From Nostoc sp. XA010 (GTDB taxonomy: Bacteria; Cyanobacteriota; Cyanobacteriia; Cyanobacteriales; Nostocaceae), in contig NZ_JAIVFX010000010.1 of NCBI RefSeq assembly GCF_020829625.1, forward strand, positions 1-64,000: DNA of 64,000 bases, given 5' to 3'. Under the pieces are notes generated by a model. The model had not been told where the DNA came from, did no database searches, and saw only the letters and a list, made by a program, of their open reading frames with translations. A program made the translations under genes and the position numbers. Positions 44,469 through 53,407 of this stretch are shown here, piece after piece (position 1 is the stretch's first letter; every line of letters starts with the position of its first letter).

Positions 44469-45647
44469 ATGAATTCAATCACAGATAAGACTATAGAGAG
44501 AATATTTTCTTTAGATTCACTACGTGGTATTGCTTGTTTAATTGTCTATAATTGGCATTTTGCGTTAGGATTTATGCCAGTAATTACAGGCGTAGTAGCT
44601 TCTAACTCAGATTATTCATGGACTAAACTACCAATTTTTGTATTTATTAATGGTTCATCTGCCGTTGTAGTATTTTATGTATTGTCAAGTTATATACTTG
44701 TAGATAAATTTTTTATAGAAGAAAAAGTTCAGATTCTAGCAGAGAGAATTATAAAAAGATGGTTCAGACTTTCTTTATTAACTTTATCCGGAACTACTAT
44801 TTCTTGGTTTCTCTTTAGATTAAATATTTATAATTTTAAGGAAGCTGCTCAAATAACAGGCTCTAACTGGCTTGCAACTTTTGGCTATGCCAGTCAAATT
44901 CCTACACATAATTCAATCTTATCAGCTATTTATCAAGGAATATTCGGTGTATTTTTTCAAGGTGAGGCATATTTTGATAGCTCGCTTTGGACAATCAAAA
45001 CAGAATTTACAGGTAGCTTAATTGTTATTCCTGTTGCTGTCATATTTCTTGAGTTCAGGAAATCTCAGTTAAGTCTCTTACTTCTTAGTTTTACATATTT
45101 CATGTTATTTAATCAGTTCAATATTTACATGAATTGTTTTTTAATGGGAATGATAACATCTTTTATTTGTAGGATTTATCACTTGGAAAAATATATAAAT
45201 AAATTTAGTAATTTAGGAATTATTTCTGTATTTGTCGGATCTATATTAATTTTAGGATTTAAGGAGAATCAAGGTTTTTATAGATTTTTACCTCATTTTT
45301 TAGCATCAAAACATAATATTGTATATGTTTATACATTTTCTGCTTGTGTATTAATTGCTTTGTTGCAGTCAAAATTTTTACTAAAATTTTTAACAAAAAA
45401 ACCTTTCCTATATCTAGGCAAAATATCTTATCCATTTTATGTAATACACATTTTAAGTTTATTTTCTGTAGGTAGTTGGATCTTTATCTTAGGATGGCAA
45501 AAAATTCCTACCTATTTATTGTTAATAATTACATATTTTATTTGTCTAGCTTGCTCTTTATTAGTATCTAATTACCTTATTATTTTAGATATGAAATGGC
45601 AGAGATTTATACGTGCAGTGTATCGCAGGTTTAATGGGGTACAGTAA
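44469..45647 (+). CDS. Acyltransferase-3 family membrane protein
   Basis: The 392-residue protein has about ten hydrophobic segments and the family N-terminus FSLDSLRGIACLIVYNWHFALGF, with the catalytic His in NWHF. RWFRLSLLTL and the C-terminal KPFLYLGKISYPFYVIHIL are also typical. The family O-acylates sugars or polysaccharides at the membrane. The gene is strongly AT-rich with many TTT/ATA/TTA codons compared with flanking genes, which could mean recent acquisition. No polysaccharide genes adjoin it. Confidence 0.88.
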   Translation: MNSITDKTIERIFSLDSLRGIACLIVYNWHFALGFMPVITGVVASNSDYSWTKLPIFVFINGSSAVVVFYVLSSYILVDKFFIEEKVQILAERIIKRWFRLSLLTLSGTTISWFLFRLNIYNFKEAAQITGSNWLATFGYASQIPTHNSILSAIYQGIFGVFFQGEAYFDSSLWTIKTEFTGSLIVIPVAVIFLEFRKSQLSLLLLSFTYFMLFNQFNIYMNCFLMGMITSFICRIYHLEKYINKFSNLGIISVFVGSILILGFKENQGFYRFLPHFLASKHNIVYVYTFSACVLIALLQSKFLLKFLTKKPFLYLGKISYPFYVIHILSLFSVGSWIFILGWQKIPTYLLLIITYFICLACSLLVSNYLIILDMKWQRFIRAVYRRFNGVQ

Positions 45648-45947
45648 CAACAGTTTGTAAACAACCTCTACAAAGACAGGATTTTAAGACCCTATTTCCG
45701 AATATGCAAAGATATCGGCTCAACCTCAATAACGGGAACATTTAGGCCGATCGCGCCGGAAAAAAGTACTGAGCAATAAGTATTTTTAACTCAGCTTTAA
45801 TAACTTCAGGGTAAATTTAGCTACATACTCAGTATTTTAGGTGTAAAAATTGGATTTAAATATATTTACGCTTATAAACTTGTGATGATCATTTCTCGGA
45901 TGCTACCGTCTACAAGGTGACACAGGATTTGGAGCAGTTTTTTAACC
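45648..45947. other. Gap, no feature seen
   Basis: The 300-bp gap between the acyltransferase and the FAD oxidoreductase genes shows no repeat family, terminator or promoter that I can support. Confidence 0.35.
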
Positions 45948-48002
45948 ATGAAGCGCAGACACAAAGTAGCTTATAGCTTAACATCGCTGATCAGTCTCAA
46001 CTTAATATCTAGCTTAGTTGCATTTGATGGAGCGATGGCTACGCCAATGCCAAAGGCGAACGCCACAGTACCGAGAACCCCAGATAAAACTGTCAATTGC
46101 GAGATTTTAGTTGCGGGTGGTGGACTATCGGGTGTCGCCACAGCTTACGAGGGGTTACTAGCCGGACGAACGGTTTGCCTCACGGAAATTACTGACTGGC
46201 TGGGAGGACAAATTTCTTCTCAAGGGACATCTGCGTTAGACGAACGCCCAACTCAGCGTGCTCTCAAATTCTATTCTCGCGGCTACCTAGAATTGCGAAA
46301 CCGCATTGGGCGCAAATACGGTGAACTTAACCCCGGTGACTGTTGGGTAAGTGAATCCTGCTTTCTTCCCCACGATGCTCACGCCATTTTGGCCCAGATG
46401 CTCAAAGATGCCGAGAAGCAAGGCAAAGGGAAGTTGCAATGGTTTCCCAACACGGTAATTAAGGATTTGGAAATCGCTGCTGATGGCAAAATAATTAATG
46501 GTGCGATCGCAATCCAACATCAACCACCAAAAGGCGCACCACCACTCAATACCTTTACTTTATCTCAAAGTATTGAAGATTCTTATAGCTACGAAAACTC
46601 ATCTCGGTTTACCAAAACTATTGTCCGTTTCCTCCCCAAAGCAGATAAAGGGGATGCTCCTAAGTGGTATGTCGTAGACGCGAGCGAAACTGGAGAAATT
46701 ATCGCCCTTGCTGATGTCCCCTACCGATTGGGTATTGATGCCCTTTCTTACCTAGAACCTTCGGCTTCTAGAAGCAACAACGACCCTTATTGCCCTCAAG
46801 GCTTTACCTACACCTTTGCAATGGAGGCAACTAAGGAACCACAACCGCAGACGATGCCCCCATTTTATTCACAATACGCACCATATTTCAGCTATGAATT
46901 AACGCGACTGGCTAACTTTAACTTAGTTTTCACCTATCGTCGCATTTTGAGTCCAAACAAAGGGAAACCAGAAAAATTTGGTGGTGTAAGTTTTACTGCT
47001 GCTACACCAGGGGACATCTCTATGCAAAACTGGACTTGGGGTAACGATTACCGCCCCGGAACAGCCCAAGATAACCTGATTTACAGTCGCCAACAGTTAG
47101 AAAGTACTGGGCAGTTAAACCCAGGTGGTTGGATGGGGGGATTGCGAACAGAAACCCTCCGCAAAGCTGAGGAAAATGCCCTATCTTTCTATTATTGGTT
47201 GGTAGCTGGGACTACAGATTCCCAGTTGGGGGAAGGTGTAAAGCAGCAGCAAAGCAATAACCGCTTTGTTTCCGGGTTAAATTCCCCAATGGGGACAGTG
47301 CATGGCTTATCGAAATATCCCTATATGCGCGAAGCACGGCGGATAATTGGCCGCCCCAGTTGGGGACAACCTGGTGGCTTTGGTATTTGGGAAATTGATA
47401 TTTCTCGACGAGATTACAATGATCAGTATTATTCCCAGACTCTACCAGCAGATATGTATCGAAGGCTACGAGCAGCACTTGCAGGTTTGGAAGCAGTATC
47501 AGTAATTGAAGGTAAAATTTCACCAGAAAAAGCAATGCGACGGACTCGTTCTACCATCTTCCCCGATGCTGTGGGTATTGGTCACTACGCTATAGATTTT
47601 CATCCTTGTATGGTGAATAGTCCCCCAGAAGCCCCTGGTAATACAGAACGTCCAGGCGAAAGGCGTGGTGCAGGTCAAGCTTATCCCTTCCAAATTGCTT
47701 TGAGGGCAATGATTCCCCAGAAAATTGATAATTTACTGGTAGGTGGCAAAAGTATTGCTACTAGTCATATTGCTGCTGCTGCTTATCGAGTCCATTCCTT
47801 TGAATGGTCGTCTGGCGCAGCTGCCGGAACTGTTGCTAGTTTTGCCCTGAAAAATGCGATCGCACCCTACCAATTAGTCGATGACTTACCCAAACAAGAG
47901 CTACAACTGGAAGCACTCAAACGGCTTTTGGAACAAAATGGCAACCCCACAGCCTTCCCCGATACATCCATTTTTAACGAAAACTGGGATAATTGGCGAT
48001 AG
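45948..48002 (+). CDS. Secreted FAD-dependent oxidoreductase
   Basis: The 684-residue protein has a signal peptide (RRHKVAYSLTSLISLNLISS up to about residue 32) and the FAD-binding Rossmann motif ILVAGGGLSGVATAYEGL (GGGLSG at 57-62), followed by CLTEITDWLGGQIS. The C-terminal GGKSIATSHIAAAAYRVH segment is typical of this FAD_oxidored group. It would act outside the cytoplasmic membrane; substrate unknown. Length is typical. It reads alone and ends 4 bp before a heptamer array. Confidence 0.87.
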   Translation: MKRRHKVAYSLTSLISLNLISSLVAFDGAMATPMPKANATVPRTPDKTVNCEILVAGGGLSGVATAYEGLLAGRTVCLTEITDWLGGQISSQGTSALDERPTQRALKFYSRGYLELRNRIGRKYGELNPGDCWVSESCFLPHDAHAILAQMLKDAEKQGKGKLQWFPNTVIKDLEIAADGKIINGAIAIQHQPPKGAPPLNTFTLSQSIEDSYSYENSSRFTKTIVRFLPKADKGDAPKWYVVDASETGEIIALADVPYRLGIDALSYLEPSASRSNNDPYCPQGFTYTFAMEATKEPQPQTMPPFYSQYAPYFSYELTRLANFNLVFTYRRILSPNKGKPEKFGGVSFTAATPGDISMQNWTWGNDYRPGTAQDNLIYSRQQLESTGQLNPGGWMGGLRTETLRKAEENALSFYYWLVAGTTDSQLGEGVKQQQSNNRFVSGLNSPMGTVHGLSKYPYMREARRIIGRPSWGQPGGFGIWEIDISRRDYNDQYYSQTLPADMYRRLRAALAGLEAVSVIEGKISPEKAMRRTRSTIFPDAVGIGHYAIDFHPCMVNSPPEAPGNTERPGERRGAGQAYPFQIALRAMIPQKIDNLLVGGKSIATSHIAAAAYRVHSFEWSSGAAAGTVASFALKNAIAPYQLVDDLPKQELQLEALKRLLEQNGNPTAFPDTSIFNENWDNWR

Positions 48003-48004
48003 AT

Positions 48005-48080
48005 AGTCATTAGTCATTGGTCATTGGTCATTTGTTAAGGACAACGGACAACGGACGAATGACGAATGACAACTGGCAAT
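48005..48080. repeat. Heptamer array between the oxidoreductase gene and clpS
   Basis: TTAGTCA, TTGGTCA, GGACAAC and GAATGAC heptamers follow one another over about 75 bp. The same kind of array recurs at 35873, 39102, 60128, 61950 and 62080. Confidence 0.8.
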
Positions 48081-48137
48081 GGACTAAACTAGTTGCTTGT
48101 AGTGTAGTTTTGTAAAATTATCTTGCTTAATTGTTCT

Positions 48138-48464
48138 ATGCTTATGACACTTTCAGCAGATGTTTACGGCATGGCCACAGCACCAACTAAAGCTCCTGAA
48201 CGGTCTAATCAAGTTACCCGTAAGACTTATCCGAATTACAAAGTGATTGTATTAAACGATGATTTCAATACATTCCAACATGTGAGTGAATGTTTGATGA
48301 AATATATTCCAGGGATGACTGGCGATCGCGCATGGGATCTAACTAATCAGGTACACTATGAAGGTCAAGCGATCGTCTGGGTCGGGCCCCAAGAACCTGC
48401 GGAACTCTATCACCAGCAGCTGCACCGAGCAGGTTTGACAATGGCACCTCTAGAAGCAGCTTAA
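48138..48464 (+). CDS. clpS: ClpS, Clp protease adaptor
   Basis: The protein has the adaptor core NYKVIVLNDDFNTFQHVSECL, then YIPGMTGDRAWDLTNQVHYEGQ, and a HRAGLTMAPLEAA end. ClpS delivers N-degron substrates to the ClpC/ClpP protease in the cytoplasm. A TTG opens the frame at 48123, but the ATG at 48138 (MLMTLSADVYG) or a later ATG at 48171 (MATAPTKAPE) is more likely. A DUF2103 gene follows after 5 bp, so the two are probably cotranscribed. Confidence 0.93.
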   Translation: MLMTLSADVYGMATAPTKAPERSNQVTRKTYPNYKVIVLNDDFNTFQHVSECLMKYIPGMTGDRAWDLTNQVHYEGQAIVWVGPQEPAELYHQQLHRAGLTMAPLEAA

Positions 48465-48469
48465 TTATC

Positions 48470-48811
48470 ATGGGCAAACCTACCGCAGATTCCCTCCGAT
48501 CGGCTTCTCTACGAGACGCTACGCGAACGCAAAAAGCTGGCAGACTAGTTTGGAATCACTCGACACACCTTGATGGTTTAATTCCCATTTTAGATCGTCT
48601 TTGTCAGCAAGATGGTATCCAAACCGTGACGCCGGGAGTGATTGGGCGGGCAAAAGGCCATTGCCCGAAAATGCAACTGCGCGTTTCAGTACCGATTCGC
48701 GGCGGCTATAAAGTAATTGCACGGCAGGGAAAGACGGTACAAGAGGTCTTTATTTTAACCCCTTTGGTGCAGTCAGAATTGGAAACGGCATTAGCGATCG
48801 CTATGAAATAA
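48470..48811 (+). CDS. DUF2103 metal-binding-type protein with in-frame repeat near its start
   Basis: The 113-residue protein contains GRLVWNHSTHLDGLIPILDRL, TPGVIGRAKGHCPKMQLRVS and RGGYKVIARQGKTVQEVFI, which I recognise as the DUF2103 family of archaea and cyanobacteria, tentatively metal-binding through the His and Cys residues. The first five residues are followed by about 14 (SLRSASLRDATRTQ, nt 48488-48529) encoded by a dispersed palindromic repeat; the known family then resumes at KAGRLVW. The insertion keeps the frame. The gene follows clpS by 5 bp. Confidence 0.75.
   Translation: MGKPTADSLRSASLRDATRTQKAGRLVWNHSTHLDGLIPILDRLCQQDGIQTVTPGVIGRAKGHCPKMQLRVSVPIRGGYKVIARQGKTVQEVFILTPLVQSELETALAIAMK
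48488..48529. repeat. Dispersed palindromic repeat inside the DUF2103 gene
   Basis: GGCTTCTCTACGAGACGCTA and CGCGAACGC modules match the repeat family at 108-188 and 14935-15013. It encodes SLRSASLRDATRTQ in frame. Confidence 0.7.
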
Positions 48812-48845
48812 TCATGCCCAATTTCCAATTCCCCATGCCCCATAT

Positions 48846-49166
48846 CTATTCTTCAACACGGTGGACTGCAAATTTGTGTAGTGGCAGACTAACAATGCAA
48901 GAAAAAGTTAAGAAATATGACAGAGCCGTAGTTATTCTCAAACTCATGATCACAGATTCCCAGTCGGGTAAAACTATTTTTTCTATACCAAAGGCTACAC
49001 AGTAAACTAGCCAGTAAGTAAAGCTCATTCTAAATAAAATCCGCTCTGTCTCTTCTACATCATTTTTTTGCTGCTTACTGTCCCACAGTAACACCAGCCC
49101 AACAATGCAAGCTACAAAGGAAACAGCAACTACAAATTCGTGACAAAATATATTTAACGAATGCAT
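48846..49166 (-). CDS. Possible membrane protein, 106 aa
   Basis: The frame opens with ATG at 49166 and encodes three or four hydrophobic segments (FVVAVSFVACIVGLVLLW, FRMSFTYWLVYCVAFGIEKI, ITTALSYFLTFSCIVSLPL) separated by a charged loop. I do not recognise the family. The hydrophobic pattern and normal composition favour a real gene, but a chance frame cannot be excluded. It stands alone after the DUF2103 gene on the other strand. A GGGG ribosome site is rather far from the ATG. Confidence 0.4.
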   Translation of the reverse strand: MHSLNIFCHEFVVAVSFVACIVGLVLLWDSKQQKNDVEETERILFRMSFTYWLVYCVAFGIEKIVLPDWESVIMSLRITTALSYFLTFSCIVSLPLHKFAVHRVEE

Positions 49167-49540
49167 TTGTGTTTATCCCCACATTTTTCACTTGAAGATC
49201 AGTCTAAAGGAATATTCCTTGTAGAAATACAAATTATTTACAAACCTCAATAGAGTCATGCCTTTTCTGTAAACAAATGCAACATAAATTGTTGTTTTGC
49301 AAATATAAATATTTTTAATAAAATTTAAATATTTCTGTTAAGTAGGTATTTGGGAATTAGAGATTACTGATTAGTTTAGATTTTGGACAAATAAAAAACT
49401 CGCGTATTTTTTACTATGCTTTGGGAAACTTAAAACCCAAACGGTAAAGTACTGGTTGATGTCATCCAGCACTTAGCAAGCACACGTTATAGTTCGCTAA
49501 TTGCTGGATAAATTGAGCGTGTTCAATAACCTCAGAAATT
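49167..49540. other. AT-rich gap, no feature seen
   Basis: The gap between the possible membrane protein gene and moaE has no recognisable repeat or regulatory site. Confidence 0.35.
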
Positions 49541-50026
49541 TTAACAATTTTCTCCTGATGTTTCGCAAGCAGCAATACTTACCCAACGGCTAGAACCATC
49601 TTCCCAATGTTCTTTTTTCCAAATGGGGGCATTATGTTTGAGGGTATCAATAGCATACTGGCAAGCTTCAAATGCTTCGCTTCGATGAGGACAACCTACT
49701 GCGACTAAAACGCTAATTTCTCCAACTTGCAAACGTCCAGTACGATGATGAATCACTACCCGATTCACATCAGGCGTAGATAAGCGAATATCAGCAGCAA
49801 TTTGATAAAATATCCGCAATGCCATAGGTTCGTAAGCTTGATACTCTAGAGCAACTACAGGTTTACCATCAGTTTGATTGCGAACTACGCCACTCATCAT
49901 AACCACAGCACCGTTGGCTGGATCGTTAGACAAGGCATAGATTTCTTCAAGAGACAATGGTGCAAAGCTAATGGCAAAACTATCTTCAGCTCTTGGTTTA
50001 ACAGCAGAGGTAAGTGTAGTTGTCAT
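49541..50026 (-). CDS. moaE: Molybdopterin synthase catalytic subunit MoaE
   Basis: The 161-residue protein carries the MoaE core: FAPLSLEEIYALSNDPANGA, VVMMSGVVRN, PVVALEYQAYEPMA, VVIHHRTGRLQVGEISVLVA and PIWKKEHWEDGS with its catalytic Lys residues. It transfers sulfur carried by MoaD to precursor Z during molybdenum-cofactor synthesis in the cytoplasm. Length is normal with a short N-terminal extension. MoaD is not in the window. A chimeric remnant begins 20 bp upstream on the opposite strand. Confidence 0.95.
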   Translation of the reverse strand: MTTTLTSAVKPRAEDSFAISFAPLSLEEIYALSNDPANGAVVMMSGVVRNQTDGKPVVALEYQAYEPMALRIFYQIAADIRLSTPDVNRVVIHHRTGRLQVGEISVLVAVGCPHRSEAFEACQYAIDTLKHNAPIWKKEHWEDGSSRWVSIAACETSGENC

Positions 50027-50047
50027 AACTGCGATCGTATTATTATA

Positions 50048-50428
50048 TGGGCTTTTTCTATTATCAATCCGTTATTGCCGATTATTGTTGTGAGCGGACT
50101 TGTAACAAGTGAACAAGTACCAATCGACAAAAGAGATGAACATACAGCCTTTTTACCCAAACCCTACACGACGCAAGAATTATTGAAAACCTTACATGCA
50201 GTTATTAGTCAAATGAAGGCGGGTACAACGATTCCTATTCATACTCATCCTTGTGATGAGTATGTTTATGTGATGAAAGGAGTTGTGGAAACTGGAGGAA
50301 AGAGTTGTTCTGCTGGAATTTTTTGGTTTACCCCAGCCCACACCCAACAAGGGCCTCACATAGCGATCACGGATGTGGAAATACTCACGATTAGGCTTGG
50401 GCCAATGGGCGTGTTTGAGTCACCTTAG
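50048..50428 (+). pseudogene. Chimera of receiver-domain end and cupin end
   Basis: One open frame joins two unrelated C-terminal fragments. The first (50048-50207) reads NPLLPIIVVSGLVTSEQV and FLPKPYTTQELLKTLHAVI, the last third of a response-regulator receiver with its Lys-Pro motif. The second (from 50213) reads MKAGTTIPIHTHPCDEYVYV and GIFWFTPAHTQQGPH, the metal-binding half of a cupin. Neither fragment has its N-terminal part, and no good start codon or ribosome site precedes the first, so it is probably a fossil made by deletion. A short cupin piece could still be translated from the ATG at 50213. Confidence 0.65.
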
Positions 50429-50465
50429 TACAGAATTTCATTAAGTTTGTAACAAATTAAACTTG

Positions 50466-50649
50466 GTAATGGCAATGCATCGCTCTGCAATGCTAATGCA
50501 TTCCTCTGCAATGGCAATGCATCGCTTTGCAATGTTAATGCGTCGCTCTGCCATGCTAATGCATTCCTCTGCAATGCCAATGCATCGCTCTGCAATGTTA
50601 ATGCGTCGCTCTGCAATGCCAATACATCCCTCTGCAATGGTAATGCGCT
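50466..50649. repeat. 21-bp tandem repeat, about 8.8 units, open on both strands
   Basis: Units of the form ATGCATCGCTCTGCAATGCTA follow one another with period 21. The plus strand reads M-H-R-S-A-M-L heptapeptides without stop, and the minus strand reads A-L-x-L-Q-(S/R)-(D/N) heptapeptides within a 70-codon frame (50425-50637). Which strand, if any, is translated is unclear. Confidence 0.85.
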
Positions 50650-50757
50650 AAGATTTTATGCAAAACTGTACTTAGTTGTGCAACCAAAACCCTTGTAGAA
50701 ACGTAAAATTTTACGTCTCTACATGATTCATACCTGTATTCAACAATGCATCTGAAT

Positions 50758-52380
50758 CTACCCAGAGACAACGGCAGAGTTTATCTCATGAAACTCGGAT
50801 TTCTCAGTTTGCAAGTAACGATAAAGACGATTCAGGGCGTTGATATGAGCGTAAGCTGCGGCTACCACAATATCAGTATCAGATGCTTGTCCAGAGAATA
50901 TCCGCTCTTGATGTTTCAAGCGAACTGTGACGGTTCCTAGTGCATCAATCCCTCCAGTCACAGATTGGACGGAAAATTCAATTAGTTGATTGGGAATCTG
51001 TACCAATTGATTGATTACTTGATATACCGCATCCACTGGGCCAGTGCCTACACTCGCATCTGTGAGGATTTTGCCTTCAGGTGTGACAATTGTAATGGTT
51101 GCAGTTGGGCAAGTGCAGTCACCGCAGATTACCTGAACGTGTTCGATTTGGAAGCCACTTTCTACTTGAATCTGCGTTTCATCTCGAACGATCGCTTCTA
51201 AATCCCAATCTGAGATTTCTTTTTTCTTATCGGCAACATCTTTGAATCGATTGAAGGCTTTGTTCAAGTCCGCCTCGTTCAATTCAAAACCCAATTCCTT
51301 GAGCCTGGTACGGAAAGCATTTCGTCCAGAGTGCTTGCCTAAAACAATCCGATTTTCTGGCAAACCGATCGCAGCAGCTTCCATAATTTCATAAGTCTGG
51401 CGGTGTTTGATAATCCCATCTTGGTGAATACCAGACTCATGGGCAAAAGCGTTTGCTCCCACGATCGCTTTATTGGGCTGAATCAGCATTCCGGTTAATT
51501 GGGAAACCAAGGATGAGGTTTTGTAAATCTCCTCAGTCTTAATATTAGTCAAGGGTGTATCGTCATCAACCGGACGACCAAAGTAAGGATTGAAAAATGG
51601 TTTGCGAACCTGCAACGCCATCACGATTTCTTCCAATGCTGCATTTCCAGCCCGTTCTCCAATGCCATTAATGGTACATTCCACCTGACGCACACCATAT
51701 TCAATTGCTGCCAAAGCGTTAGCTGTCGCCAAACCCAAATCATTTTGAGTGTGAATGGAAAGAATCACCCCATCGATATTAGAAACATGTTCTCGAATTC
51801 CCTGAATCAAATTTCCGATTTCTTTGGGTGTGCAGTAACCAACGGTATCAGGAATGTTGATTGTAGTTGCACCTGCTGCGATCGCCATCTCCAAAACTTC
51901 ATAAAGAAACTCTGGTTCAGTGCGGCTAGCATCCATTGGTGAAAATTCTACATCGTCTACAAACGACTTAGCATAAGCAACCATTTCTGATGCGATCGCT
52001 AATACTTCGCTGCGAGATTTTTTCAACTGATATTTCAGGTGAATATCAGAGGTAGAAATCATCGTGTGGATTCTGGGACGAGCCGCGCCCTTCAAGGCTT
52101 CGGCGGCTGCGTGAATATCCTGGCGAATGGCTCTGGCTAAACTGCAAATGATTGGCCCACCGGGTATTCCGACTTGTTCAGCAATGGTTTTGACAGCTTG
52201 AAAATCTCCCGGACTCGCAACGGCAAAACCGGCTTCAATCACATCGACACCAAGGAGAGCTAGTTGATGAGCGATCGCTAATTTCTCTTCTACATTGAGG
52301 GTTGCGCCCGGTGACTGTTCGCCATCCCGTAGCGTGGTGTCGAAGATGATAACTCGGTCTGGTTGAGATGCGATGCTCAT
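50758..52380 (-). CDS. leuA: 2-isopropylmalate synthase
   Basis: The 540-residue enzyme condenses acetyl-CoA with 2-oxoisovalerate, the first step of leucine synthesis. It starts RVIIFDTTLRDGEQSPGATL and shows NIPDTVGYCTPKEIGNLI, the metal-binding SIHTQNDLGLATANALAA, INGIGERAGNA and AHESGIHQDG. The C-terminal regulatory (leucine-feedback) domain is present. I start at the ATG 52380; the frame continues upstream to 52461 over the operator. A GntR-type regulator lies divergently with two TTGTATACAA sites between. Confidence 0.95.
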   Translation of the reverse strand: MSIASQPDRVIIFDTTLRDGEQSPGATLNVEEKLAIAHQLALLGVDVIEAGFAVASPGDFQAVKTIAEQVGIPGGPIICSLARAIRQDIHAAAEALKGAARPRIHTMISTSDIHLKYQLKKSRSEVLAIASEMVAYAKSFVDDVEFSPMDASRTEPEFLYEVLEMAIAAGATTINIPDTVGYCTPKEIGNLIQGIREHVSNIDGVILSIHTQNDLGLATANALAAIEYGVRQVECTINGIGERAGNAALEEIVMALQVRKPFFNPYFGRPVDDDTPLTNIKTEEIYKTSSLVSQLTGMLIQPNKAIVGANAFAHESGIHQDGIIKHRQTYEIMEAAAIGLPENRIVLGKHSGRNAFRTRLKELGFELNEADLNKAFNRFKDVADKKKEISDWDLEAIVRDETQIQVESGFQIEHVQVICGDCTCPTATITIVTPEGKILTDASVGTGPVDAVYQVINQLVQIPNQLIEFSVQSVTGGIDALGTVTVRLKHQERIFSGQASDTDIVVAAAYAHINALNRLYRYLQTEKSEFHEINSAVVSG

Positions 52381-52430
52381 AATTGTCTCCCGTGGTATTG
52401 AAGGGATGCTTAAAAAACTTACTTTGGATA

Positions 52431-52461
52431 TTGTATACAATTTTTTGTATTTTGTATACAA
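52431..52461. promoter_or_regulatory. Twin TTGTATACAA operator between leuA and the GntR gene
   Basis: The perfect 10-bp palindrome TTGTATACAA occurs at 52431-52440 and 52452-52461, centres 21 bp apart (two turns). The whole region is an inverted repeat with arms ATATTGTATACAA. TNGTATACNA is the common site type of FadR-subfamily GntR regulators. It lies 8 bp before the regulator start. Confidence 0.8.
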
Positions 52462-52469
52462 TATTCAAT

Positions 52470-53150
52470 ATGAACTTAAATGACTTGGCAGCAAATGTGC
52501 TGCAACAACAACGCAGTACACCAGATTTAATTGCCGATGCTTTGCGGGAAGCTATTCTGCGCGGCATTTTTCAGGAAGGACAATCGCTGAGACAGGATGA
52601 AATCGCCACTCAGTTTGGAGTTAGTCGTATTCCCGTGCGTGAAGCGCTCAAGCAGCTAGAAGCAGAAGGATTGGTGACACTGCATTTAAATCGTGGTGCG
52701 ATCGTATCGGTGTTGACAGCACAAGAGGCGCAAGAAATCTGTGAAATTCGCAGCGCCTTGGAAGTGAAAGCGATGCAGTTGGCAATACCCAAGTTCAGGG
52801 AAACAGATATAAAAAAAGCTGCTGTAATTCTGGAAGCGACAGATCAAGCAACTGATGCAGGTGTGTTGGCGAAACTCAATTGGGAATTTCATGCGACGCT
52901 GTACGCCACTGCTGAACGTCCCCGGTTGCTGACAATGATTAAAACTTTACACGTTAATTGCGATCGCTATGTCCGAGTACAATTAGCGCAGATGGATTAC
53001 CAGGGGCGATCGCAAAAAGAACATTATCAACTCTTAGATGCTTGTCAAAAGCAGGATACAAAAGCTGCTGTCAGGTTACTGAAACGACACATTGACACCG
53101 CAGCAGAACAGCTAATTGCATACTTGCAGCAAATTGCTCAGAAACGCTGA
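52470..53150 (+). CDS. GntR-family (FadR/FCD) transcriptional regulator
   Basis: The 226-residue protein has a winged helix-turn-helix (LREAILRGIFQEGQSLRQDE, then TQFGVSRIPVREALKQLEAEGLV) and an FCD ligand domain (CEIRSALEVKAMQLA, NWEFHATLYATAERPRLLTMI, EHYQLLDACQKQD). FCD regulators sense small organic acids through a metal-bound pocket. The ATG at 52470 directly follows its twin operator, so it is probably autoregulated and may control leuA. The ligand is unknown; a keto acid or leucine intermediate would fit. The frame is open upstream to 52383 but that part covers the operator. Confidence 0.88.
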   Translation: MNLNDLAANVLQQQRSTPDLIADALREAILRGIFQEGQSLRQDEIATQFGVSRIPVREALKQLEAEGLVTLHLNRGAIVSVLTAQEAQEICEIRSALEVKAMQLAIPKFRETDIKKAAVILEATDQATDAGVLAKLNWEFHATLYATAERPRLLTMIKTLHVNCDRYVRVQLAQMDYQGRSQKEHYQLLDACQKQDTKAAVRLLKRHIDTAAEQLIAYLQQIAQKR

Positions 53151-53198
53151 TTATTTAATAGACATCTGGTGAAATTAAATATGCGTTATCTAGAACCC

Positions 53199-53231
53199 TT
53201 GTTTTGACGTAGCAATGCTACGTCAAAACAA
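53199..53231. repeat. 33-bp hairpin sequence after the GntR gene
   Basis: Perfect 16-bp arms TTGTTTTGACGTAGCA and TGCTACGTCAAAACAA are separated by one base. No T run follows. It could be a repeat or a stem that stops transcription of the regulator gene 48 bp upstream. Confidence 0.6.
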
Positions 53232-53297
53232 TTCTTTTTCACCAGCTAATGATCTACCAGAACAGACTAAACCCGAAAATTACACTATCCTGTTCAA

Positions 53298-53373
53298 CAA
53301 ACCTCTCCCTCCCTTTATCCCTCTTTGCCTCGGAGAGGGACGGCTTTACGTAGTAAAACCAGGGAGAGGTCTT
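53298..53373. repeat. CTCTCCCT palindromic repeat
   Basis: CCTCTCCCT and AGGGAGAGG flank inner CTCGGAGAGG sequence. The modules resemble the interior of the MITE at 5066-5203, but no terminal repeat of that element is present. Confidence 0.55.
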
Positions 53374-53407
53374 TTTAAGTTGTTCAGAGAAATAAATAGG
53401 ATCGTCC

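Noticed and set aside
50463..50651. Met-rich 62-codon plus-strand frame
   Set aside because: It is a translation of the 21-bp tandem repeat; neither strand has convincing start signals, so reported as a repeat.
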